A stretch of DNA of 5,458 nt from assembly GCA_016213345.1 (NCBI GenBank), contig JACRAO010000173.1, forward strand, positions 1 to 5,458, in the 5' to 3' direction. Below the pieces are notes generated by a model, which saw only the letters and a list, made by a program, of their open reading frames with translations, searched no databases and was not told where the DNA came from. Below are positions 1 through 5,458 of the stretch, piece after piece. The position numbers and the translations under genes are program-made. The first letter of the stretch is position 1. Each line of letters opens with the position of its first letter. The DNA comes from Bdellovibrio sp. (GTDB lineage Bacteria; Bdellovibrionota; UBA1018).

Positions 1-228
1 AGATCGGGTAGAGAGGAGAAATCTAATTACTTAGAATTGATAAGATTTTTACGATTCAAATGCCGAACTGGTGAGCTAAAGAGGTTTTGCAAATAACCTT
101 AAAACCACGGCATCTTGTGATAAATACTTTAAGCCTGCTTCAACACATGTAAACACTTAATTGAGTTGTTACCTTATATTTATAAAACGCGTTGCAAAAT
201 GATAATAACTTTGCTATCTAACTTATAA
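1..228. other. Non-coding stretch upstream of the aldolase gene
   Basis: No convincing gene is seen here. One forward frame is open from the window edge to a TAA at 94-96 (31 codons), but its translation matches nothing I recognise and an open run this short is expected by chance. The rest is AT-rich with several stops in all frames. I see no tRNA cloverleaf, no strong hairpin followed by T residues, and no repeat. The only candidate signal is a TAnnTTTG box at 206-213, listed separately. The region probably holds the 5' regulatory sequence of the aldolase gene and possibly the end of an upstream gene. Confidence 0.5.
206..213 (+). promoter_or_regulatory. Possible Bacteroidota-type -7 promoter box (TAnnTTTG) for the aldolase gene
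   Basis: TAACTTTG matches the TAnnTTTG -7 element described for Bacteroidota sigma factors, and lies 15 bases before the ATG at 229. It would give a very short leader of about ten bases. There is no good TTTG-type -33 element at the usual distance upstream, so this is only half of a promoter. A match of this degeneracy in AT-rich DNA can arise by chance. Confidence 0.25.
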
Positions 229-1023
229 ATGGAAAAATCTTTAAGAGAAATTAAAAAAGAGCTTGTTGAAATTTGTCATATAATGCACCAAAAAGGCTTT
301 ATCAGCGCAACCGATGGCAATCTATCTGTAAAAATATCGTCCAATAGAATACTCATAACAGCAAGCGGAATAAACAAGGGCTTCATGAAGGAATCCGACA
401 TAATTACCATTGATACAGATGGCAAGCCAATCGGCACTTCGTTAAAACCTTCGTCTGAAATGAGAATGCATCTAATCGCTTATAAACTTAGAGAGGATGT
501 TAAAGCTGTCATTCACGCGCATCCCACTGCATGTACTGCATGTAGTGTTGCCGAAGTCTCACTTGCAAAATGTATCCTGCCTGAAGTTGTAATGACACTT
601 GGAATGATACCAACCGCAGGCTATGCAACACCCGGAACAGGTGAAATCGCAGATATTATCGGCAACCTCATTAAAAACTATGATGCTATGATTTTGGATA
701 GACACGGGACACTTACATTAGGCAAAGATTTAGTGACTGCCTATAACCACTTAGAAAAGATGGAATACGTCGCCAATGTTACGCTATTTGCAAGACAGCT
801 TGGCACCGAGAAATTTCTGGAGGAGAAAGAAGTAAATCGATTAATCACAATGGGAAAAAAATTGGGCCTTAATCCCGGACCAGTTTCCTGTCAAGGATGT
901 GGCGCCTGCGGACGAAAAGAAGGTCTTCCATTTAAGACAAAATCCTTAAATTCAAATCCCCTAATCACCGATGAAGAAAAACTTGTACAGGAAATTATAA
1001 GAAAGATTGAGAACCTGCATTAG
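229..1023 (+). CDS. Class II aldolase/adducin-family protein (FucA-like), with C-terminal Cys cluster
   Basis: This is a 264-residue cytoplasmic enzyme of the class II aldolase/adducin fold, the family of L-fuculose-1-phosphate aldolase, L-ribulose-5-phosphate 4-epimerase and methylthioribulose-1-phosphate dehydratase. These use a zinc ion held by three histidines. Visible landmarks are the N-terminal SATDGNLSVK (26-35), the phosphate-loop-like TASGINKG (44-51), KPSSE with the likely catalytic Glu77, HAH with His96 and His98, and the third zinc ligand His159 in LDRHGTL. All expected catalytic residues are therefore present, but the substrate cannot be told from sequence; an aldolase is the best guess. 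The protein is about 50 residues longer than E. coli FucA (about 215). The extra C-terminal part carries Cys221, Cys224 and Cys227 in SCQGCGACG. The start is forced by an in-frame TAA directly before the ATG. No Shine-Dalgarno sequence is seen. The gene stands alone here and converges on cusA. Confidence 0.85.
   Translation: MEKSLREIKKELVEICHIMHQKGFISATDGNLSVKISSNRILITASGINKGFMKESDIITIDTDGKPIGTSLKPSSEMRMHLIAYKLREDVKAVIHAHPTACTACSVAEVSLAKCILPEVVMTLGMIPTAGYATPGTGEIADIIGNLIKNYDAMILDRHGTLTLGKDLVTAYNHLEKMEYVANVTLFARQLGTEKFLEEKEVNRLITMGKKLGLNPGPVSCQGCGACGRKEGLPFKTKSLNSNPLITDEEKLVQEIIRKIENLH
1020..1023. other. Overlapping convergent stop codons
   Basis: The aldolase gene ends with TAG at 1021-1023 on the plus strand, and cusA ends with TAA read from 1022 to 1020 on the minus strand. 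The two coding regions therefore overlap tail to tail by four bases, leaving no intergenic space. Any terminator for either transcript must lie inside the opposing gene. I see no GC-rich hairpin with a T run on either side. Confidence 0.95.
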
Positions 1024-4000
1024 ATTTTCTTTACCAGATAACGTTCTTTCCAAATTGCATAGATCGCGGGATATACTAATAATTCCATTGCGAAAGAGGT
1101 AATTATGCCGCCAAGCATTGGCGCAGCTATTCTCTTCATTACATCAGCACCTGCGTTTGCAGTACTCGACCACATGATAGGTAAGAGTGCAATAACAAGA
1201 CAAGCAACCGTCATTGCTTTTGGGCGAATTCGCTTTACCGCTCCATGATAGATAACTTCATTTAGATCTTGGAAAGTTTGTATGCGCCCTTCTTTTCGTG
1301 ATTTTTCATAAGACATATCCAAATATAACAACATAAATATTCCGGTCTCTGCATCAATGCCCAGAAGCGCTATTAGTCCAACCCATACAGCAATACTTAA
1401 ATTATATCCTAAAATATATAAGAGCCATATAGCGCCTATCGCAGAAAACGGAACAGCAAGCATAATAATACTCGTTTTTATCCATGACTTTGTATTCGCA
1501 TAAAGCAACAACAGTATAATAAACAACGTAATGGGTAGAATAATTTGCAATTTCTGCCGCACCCTAATCATACTTTCATATTGTCCGCTCCAACTTAGAG
1601 CTACACCAGCAGGAAGTTTGATTTTCTCGTTAACAATTTTTTTAGCGTCTTTAACAAAACTTCCGATGTCACGACCGGCAACATCGATATAAACATAACT
1701 TGCTAAAAGCCCATTTTCGTTTCTAAGCATTGACGGCCCCTGAACAAATTCAAGCTGCGCAACCTCTCCCATGGGAATCTGTGCTCCGGTAGAAGTTGCA
1801 ATAAGAACGTGCTTTAATGAGTCAATGTTAGATCTAAAATCTCTCGCGTATCTGACATTAATTGTATATCGTTCTTTTCCCTCAATAGTTTTTGCAATAA
1901 CTTCTCCCCCAACCGCTGCCATAAGTGTTTCCTGTGCTTTTCCGATAGTGATTCCATAACGTGCCAATTTTTCTTTGTTGAAATTAAAATCCAGAAAATA
2001 CCCGCCACCAATTCTTTCTGCAAAAACACTTCTGGCCCCGTTTACCGCAGGAAGAATTTTTTCGATTTCAAGACCTACTTTTTCGATTTCTTTTATATCG
2101 CTACCCATAACCTTAATGCCAACAGGTGTTCGAATTCCAGTTGTCAGCATATCTATTCGACTTTTAATCGGCATGGTCCAAGCGTTGACTGTTCCCGGAA
2201 TTTGTAATTTGGAATCCATTTCGGCTACAAGCTCTTCCCACGTCATAAAGCGAGGCCATATAAAGGTAAAGGGCCACTGCAATGGTCTTGGTAAAAAGGA
2301 ATGCCATCTCTCTTTCTCTCGCCATTGCCGCTGCGGTTTTAAAACAGCGGTAGTTTCCATCATTGACAGAGGGGCGGGATCTGTTGCTGTTTCAGCCCTG
2401 CCGGCTTTTCCGTATACACTTTCAACTTCCGGAAAAGACTTTAAAATACTGTCCTGCTTTTGCAACAGTTCTTGCGCCTGCGCTATTGAAATTCCGGGCA
2501 AAGTTGTAGGCATATAAAGAATGGTTCCTTCATTCAACGGCGGCATAAATTCAGAACCAAGTTTAAAATAAATTGGTAAAGTTAAGACCAACGTTATTAT
2601 TGCTGCTGCCACAACTTTATAGCGGTGGTTAACGGCAGAGTGGACAACCGGACCATAGTATTTAAAAAGGACTTTGCTTATTGGATGGTTCTCTTCTGAA
2701 CGGTGAGAACCGACAAAAATAGCATTTCTTATTCTTGAGAGCCATTTTGGTTTGAAATAGCTTGGCTTGAAATAGGCAAGTGAAACCCGGATAGCTGGAT
2801 CAAGCGTAATGCTTAAAATAGCAGCAACAAGGATTGATAAATTTTTAGTGTAAGCCAGCGGTTTAAATAGTTTGCCTTCCTGTGCCTCCAGCGCAAAAAT
2901 TGGTATGAAGGCAACGGCAATAACCAAAAGAGAGTAAAAGCTTGAGGGGCCTACTTCTTTTATGGCGTGAATAATTACGTTTTTAGGCTCTCCCACCTTT
3001 CCGGAATGTTCCCATTCTTCAAGTCTCTTGTGTGCGTTTTCAACAACGACGATAGCAGCATCGACCATAGCACCTATTGCGATCGCAATGCCACCAAGGC
3101 TCATTATGTTTGAGGTCACACCAAAAAAATACATCGGAATAAAGCTGATTAATACTGCAAGAGGAAGTGTGCTAACTGGGATCATCGCGCTTGGTATGTG
3201 CAGCAAAAACAAGAAAATTATCAGAGATACAACGAAAACTTCCAAAACAAGTTCATCTTCCAGCGTTTTAATGGCGCGATGTATAAGATCGGATCTGTCA
3301 TACGTTGTAATAATTTCTACTCCAGCCGGAAGCGACGGTTTTATTTCAGCCAACTTAGCCTTTACAGCTTTAATAACTTTATTCGCATTTTCCCCGTATC
3401 GCATTATGGCGATTCCGCCAACAGCATCTCCATTTCCATCAAGGTCAGCTACACCGCGTCTCATTTCAGGACCAATGTTAACTTTTGCAACATTTTTTAA
3501 ATAGATTGGAGTTCCATCTTGGCTGGTAATAACGACATTTTCCAGATCCTTTACTTCTTTAATATAACCGCGACCGCGTATCATATATTCAGCGCCAGAT
3601 ATCTCTAAAAGTCTTGCCCCAACTTCGTTATTGCTGTCACGGATTGCCATTACAATTTGATCAATAGAAATTTTATATGATGCGAGCGAATTTGGATTTA
3701 ATTGTACCTGATATTGTTTTTGAAATCCGCCAACAGATGCTACTTCTGCAACTCCAGGAACTGCCTGCAAATGAAATCTTAAAAACCAATCTTGCAGACT
3801 GCGTAAATCTGCAAGAGAATATTTTCCCGAATTATCCACCAGTGCATATTGATATACCCATCCTACGCCAGTTGCATCCGGACCTAGTTCGGTTTTTACA
3901 CCCGCAGGGAGTGTACCTGTTATTTTCGAAAGATATTCAAGTACTCTTGATCTTGCCCAATAAGGATCTGTACCGTCTTCGAAAATAACATAAACATATG

Positions 4001-4268
4001 AAAATCCAAAATCAGATATTCCTCTAATATCTTTTACTCTCGGAACCCCGAGTAATGAAGTAATAATTGGATAAGTAACCTGATCTTCAATTATATCAGG
4101 GCTTCTATCCCATTTAGAATAAATAATAACCTGTGTGTCTGAAAGGTCGGGAATAGCATCTATGGGAATATTTTTAAGAGCAAAATAACCTAAAATAGCA
4201 GCAACCGCTACCAAAAGAAACACAAGAGATCGATTCTTCGCCGAAAACTCTATAACTCTTTCAATCAT
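1020..4268 (-). CDS. cusA: CusA-type Cu(I)/Ag(I) efflux RND transporter, inner-membrane pump subunit
   Basis: This is a full-length heavy-metal-efflux RND pump of 1082 residues (E. coli CusA has about 1047). It would sit in the inner membrane as a trimer and expel metal using the proton gradient. It has one N-terminal membrane segment (about 12-32), a periplasmic domain, segments at about 337-357, 361-381, 388-410, 441-461, 472-492 and 551-569, a second periplasmic domain, then five more at about 905-1070. Family motifs include DLSDTQVII (41-49), VYVIFEDGTDPYWARSRVLE (92-111), ELGPDATGVGW (127-137), GAMVDAAIV (399-407) and RPKAMTV (1015-1021). By eye alignment, the proton-relay residues Asp403, Glu974 and Lys1017 match E. 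coli D405, E939 and K984. The three-methionine metal site is intact (Met586, Met636, Met707, matching M573, M623, M672), which favours Cu/Ag over Zn/Co/Cd. Some other relay methionines are replaced. A Trp-rich insertion lies at about 650-674. The ATG fits the usual MIE start; an AAGGA lies 11 bases upstream. It follows cusB by 27 bases and is probably co-transcribed. Confidence 0.95.
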   Translation of the reverse strand: MIERVIEFSAKNRSLVFLLVAVAAILGYFALKNIPIDAIPDLSDTQVIIYSKWDRSPDIIEDQVTYPIITSLLGVPRVKDIRGISDFGFSYVYVIFEDGTDPYWARSRVLEYLSKITGTLPAGVKTELGPDATGVGWVYQYALVDNSGKYSLADLRSLQDWFLRFHLQAVPGVAEVASVGGFQKQYQVQLNPNSLASYKISIDQIVMAIRDSNNEVGARLLEISGAEYMIRGRGYIKEVKDLENVVITSQDGTPIYLKNVAKVNIGPEMRRGVADLDGNGDAVGGIAIMRYGENANKVIKAVKAKLAEIKPSLPAGVEIITTYDRSDLIHRAIKTLEDELVLEVFVVSLIIFLFLLHIPSAMIPVSTLPLAVLISFIPMYFFGVTSNIMSLGGIAIAIGAMVDAAIVVVENAHKRLEEWEHSGKVGEPKNVIIHAIKEVGPSSFYSLLVIAVAFIPIFALEAQEGKLFKPLAYTKNLSILVAAILSITLDPAIRVSLAYFKPSYFKPKWLSRIRNAIFVGSHRSEENHPISKVLFKYYGPVVHSAVNHRYKVVAAAIITLVLTLPIYFKLGSEFMPPLNEGTILYMPTTLPGISIAQAQELLQKQDSILKSFPEVESVYGKAGRAETATDPAPLSMMETTAVLKPQRQWREKERWHSFLPRPLQWPFTFIWPRFMTWEELVAEMDSKLQIPGTVNAWTMPIKSRIDMLTTGIRTPVGIKVMGSDIKEIEKVGLEIEKILPAVNGARSVFAERIGGGYFLDFNFNKEKLARYGITIGKAQETLMAAVGGEVIAKTIEGKERYTINVRYARDFRSNIDSLKHVLIATSTGAQIPMGEVAQLEFVQGPSMLRNENGLLASYVYIDVAGRDIGSFVKDAKKIVNEKIKLPAGVALSWSGQYESMIRVRQKLQIILPITLFIILLLLYANTKSWIKTSIIMLAVPFSAIGAIWLLYILGYNLSIAVWVGLIALLGIDAETGIFMLLYLDMSYEKSRKEGRIQTFQDLNEVIYHGAVKRIRPKAMTVACLVIALLPIMWSSTANAGADVMKRIAAPMLGGIITSFAMELLVYPAIYAIWKERYLVKKI

Positions 4269-4279
4269 AAATTATTTTT

Positions 4280-4284
4280 TCCTT
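4280..4284 (-). promoter_or_regulatory. Shine-Dalgarno sequence of cusA
   Basis: The 27-base gap between cusB and cusA is almost pure A/T apart from AAGGA on the minus strand, 11 bases before the cusA ATG. It is the only plausible ribosome-binding site in the window. It supports the chosen cusA start and independent re-initiation on a cusB-cusA messenger. The spacing is slightly long. Confidence 0.6.
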
Positions 4285-4295
4285 AATTATTTATT

Positions 4296-5372
4296 TCAAT
4301 GCCCCATATGTTCGTGTTGATTCGAGTTAGCACCTTGCATTTGTACCCATTTGATTCGCGATTCAGAGTCGACTAAGAAGTTAGCGCTGGTCACTATTTT
4401 TTCGCCCTCTTTTAATCCACTGGAAATAGCAACAGAGTCGTTTGCATTAAAACTAACCATTATTAACCTTGGTTCAAAATGACCCATTCCATCAGTTACA
4501 AATGTCCATGTTTGCGTCCCCGTATCGAAGACTGCATCAAAAGGAATGGTCAATTGCTCTCCAAGCGGAACATTTATAGTAACATCTACGTATGATTCTG
4601 GACGAAGAAGAGTTTTTGTTTTTGGAAGAAGAATACGTGCTTTAGCTGTTCGTGTTTGCGGATTCAAAACACTATCAACTGCAACAATTTTCCCTGAAAT
4701 TTTCGTTCCTCCAAGAAAATTGGCTGTTATTTCCGCAGAGAGACCTTCGTGAACATAAGGAATATCCATTTCGTAAATATCAGCATAAACCCAAACATCT
4801 TCCCCTGCCTTGTTAAGCAACAGCGCTCTTCCATTACCATCAACATTTTCGCTTAACGATTCTATTTGTTTATCGGATAATCCAAGTATCTTTAGTCTCA
4901 ACCTTGCTGACTTAACCATTCTTTCTGCTGATTGACGAACATCAGCTAAACTGGAATTTTTCAATTGTTTATAGTGATTGATTGCTTCTATATACTCATT
5001 TTGAACTGTATAAAGTTCAGGATCATAGGCTAGACGACCCGAGGTACGAATATTTTTAATGAGTTGTTTTTTTTCAACAATACCCGTTTTAACACCTATA
5101 AGTTGTTGCCGCATATCGCTTAGCATAATATCTCTGTGTTCCACCGGAATAGAACTATCATCTGTGGAATCGTGATTCATCTGTTTTTCATCTTCCTTGA
5201 TTTTTATAAGATTCATACCACAAATAGGACATTGTCCGGGTTTATCTTGTATAATCTGTGGATGCATTGGGCACGTCCATCTTTCAACATTTTCACTTGG
5301 CGGGGGACTACTCATATTATCTTTATTTTGTTTATTTGTGCTTCCACACTTAGAAGGACACCCCAGAAGCAT
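4296..5372 (-). CDS. cusB: CusB-type periplasmic adaptor (membrane fusion protein) with N-terminal heavy-metal-binding domain
   Basis: This is the periplasmic adaptor expected to link CusA to an outer-membrane channel and to pass Cu(I)/Ag(I) to the pump; 358 residues as read (E. coli CusB has about 407). A heavy-metal-binding domain lies at 32-53: WTCPMHP (Cys34, Met36, His37), then CPICGMNL (Cys48, Cys51, Met53). After a linker rich in Asp, Ser and His come the adaptor core (about 95-120), a short alpha-hairpin (about 121-176), the beta-barrel part with VWVYADIYEMDIPYV (193-207), the LNPQTRTAKARI motif (236-247), RPESYVDVTI (257-266) and the membrane-proximal end. The last residues, NQHEHMGH, form a His/Met tail that could bind metal. 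The reading begins MLLGCPSKCG, which looks like a lipobox cysteine (Cys5) with its signal peptide missing. An in-frame TAG lies upstream and no other start codon lies between. A signal-like sequence is present one base out of frame (see 5350-5397), so the true N terminus is uncertain. Met20 is an alternative start but would leave no export signal. Confidence 0.9.
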   Translation of the reverse strand: MLLGCPSKCGSTNKQNKDNMSSPPPSENVERWTCPMHPQIIQDKPGQCPICGMNLIKIKEDEKQMNHDSTDDSSIPVEHRDIMLSDMRQQLIGVKTGIVEKKQLIKNIRTSGRLAYDPELYTVQNEYIEAINHYKQLKNSSLADVRQSAERMVKSARLRLKILGLSDKQIESLSENVDGNGRALLLNKAGEDVWVYADIYEMDIPYVHEGLSAEITANFLGGTKISGKIVAVDSVLNPQTRTAKARILLPKTKTLLRPESYVDVTINVPLGEQLTIPFDAVFDTGTQTWTFVTDGMGHFEPRLIMVSFNANDSVAISSGLKEGEKIVTSANFLVDSESRIKWVQMQGANSNQHEHMGH

Positions 5373-5397
5373 GCAGTAGTAGTAGTAGCAAAAACAT
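5350..5397 (-). other. Out-of-frame lipoprotein-signal-like leader of cusB
   Basis: An ATG at 5397, directly after an in-frame TGA, reads M-F-L-L-L-L-L-L-H-A-S-G-V-S-F and stops at TAA (5350-5352). It runs one base out of register with cusB. If the G run (CCCC on the plus strand at 5361-5364) were three bases instead of four, the frame would continue as MFLLLLLLHASGC into the cusB reading: a hydrophobic stretch, a lipobox-like ASGC, and the cysteine seen as Cys5. This is a plausible original N terminus. It has no positively charged n-region, which a typical lipoprotein signal would have. A sequencing error, a real mutation or a variable tract could each explain it. Confidence 0.45.
5375..5388. 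repeat. Short trinucleotide repeat (AGT x4 plus AG)
   Basis: Four AGT units followed by AG lie just upstream of the called cusB start. On the coding (minus) strand the same bases read as CTA codons giving the poly-Leu part of the signal-like frame, or as TAC (Tyr) codons in the cusB frame. Changing the number of units would add or remove single residues without changing frame. Confidence 0.8.
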
Positions 5398-5401
5398 TCA
5401 G

Positions 5402-5409
5402 CAAAGGTA
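5402..5409 (-). promoter_or_regulatory. Possible Bacteroidota-type -7 promoter box (TAnnTTTG) for cusB
   Basis: On the minus strand TACCTTTG matches the TAnnTTTG element. It ends 4 bases before the ATG at 5397 and 29 bases before the ATG at 5372. If used, transcription would begin almost at the 5397 ATG (nearly leaderless) and would give the 5372 ATG a leader of about 25 bases. No clear -33 TTTG is found at the normal distance, and cusB may instead be transcribed from beyond the window. Confidence 0.25.
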
Positions 5410-5413
5410 TCTT

Positions 5414-5432
5414 GCTGCTATAATTCAGCAGC
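5414..5432. promoter_or_regulatory. Inverted repeat upstream of cusB (possible operator or weak hairpin)
   Basis: GCTGCT at 5414-5419 and AGCAGC at 5427-5432 are perfect 6-base arms around a 7-base centre. Outer GTA (5407-5409) and TAC (5434-5436) extend the dyad imperfectly. It sits just upstream of the candidate promoter box, where a metal-responsive regulator could bind. It is not followed by a T run on either strand, so it does not look like an intrinsic terminator. The function is unknown. Confidence 0.4.
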
Positions 5433-5458
5433 GTACTATGTATCCTACAACAAATAAA

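Noticed and set aside
1..96. Possible 3' end of an upstream gene (31 open codons to TAA)
   Set aside because: Too short to separate from chance, and the translation is unfamiliar. It is noted in the non-coding entry only.
192..220. Sigma-70-like promoter TTGCAA with TATCTA at 17-base spacing
   Set aside because: The -10 part matches only three of six consensus bases, and the start would fall almost on the ATG. It is not stronger than chance.
999..1031. Possible terminator hairpin at the convergent gene ends (AAGAAA with TTTCTT)
   Set aside because: The stem is only A/T pairs apart from one G-C, the inner part is mismatched, and it would not be stable enough for an intrinsic terminator.
1975..2517. 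A 180-codon open frame on the plus strand inside cusA
   Set aside because: It lies wholly antisense to a strongly conserved part of CusA, and its translation has no recognisable motif. It is a shadow of the real gene.
3028..3504. Open frames of 158 and 100 codons on the plus strand inside cusA
   Set aside because: They are antisense to the conserved membrane region and overlap each other. There is no ribosome-binding site and no family resemblance.
3677..3988. A 103-codon open frame on the plus strand
   Set aside because: It is antisense to the N-terminal part of CusA, with no recognisable domain.
5136..5423. Plus-strand open frames opposite the start of cusB
   Set aside because: Antisense to the clear HMBD coding region. 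The hydrophobic look comes from complementing polar codons.
5312..5458. Minus-strand frame open from the window edge, possibly the end of an upstream channel gene
   Set aside because: It runs through the cusB start into the cusB coding sequence, and its translation does not resemble a TolC/CusC C terminus.

Overview
This window looks like chromosomal DNA from an AT-rich, Gram-negative bacterium, most likely of the Bacteroidota/Ignavibacteriota/Chlorobi side of the tree. That placement is an inference. It rests on base composition, on weak or absent Shine-Dalgarno sequences at two of the three starts, on two TAnnTTTG boxes like the Bacteroidota -7 promoter element, and on a CusB with an N-terminal heavy-metal-binding domain. 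No rRNA, tRNA, CRISPR array, insertion sequence or phage gene is visible.

Layout: positions 1-228 hold no convincing gene, only a possible promoter box close to the next start. Positions 229-1023 (+) encode a class II (zinc-dependent) aldolase/adducin-family enzyme with an intact active site and an unusual C-terminal cysteine cluster. Its stop codon overlaps, tail to tail, the stop of the next gene. Positions 1020-4268 (-) encode a complete CusA-type heavy-metal RND efflux pump. Positions 4296-5372 (-) encode its periplasmic adaptor CusB, 27 bases upstream in the same transcription direction. The last 86 bases, upstream of cusB, contain a small dyad, a second promoter-like box, an AGT/ACT trinucleotide repeat and a lipoprotein-signal-like reading frame that is one base out of register with cusB.

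How the genes work together: CusB and CusA would form the periplasmic and inner-membrane parts of a Cu(I)/Ag(I) export complex. The outer-membrane channel (CusC/TolC-like) is not in the window and may lie beyond position 5458 or elsewhere. The HMBD (Cys-Pro-Met-His-Pro and Cys-Pro-x-Cys-Gly-Met) at the CusB N terminus and the His/Met tail at its C terminus suggest metal capture and hand-over to CusA. The aldolase faces the pump genes convergently and has no evident functional link to them.

The window is mostly a known type of system. I see no clearly novel multi-gene system. The points most worth a second look are the broken or frame-shifted CusB signal peptide, the partly replaced methionine relay in CusA, and the Cys cluster appended to the aldolase.
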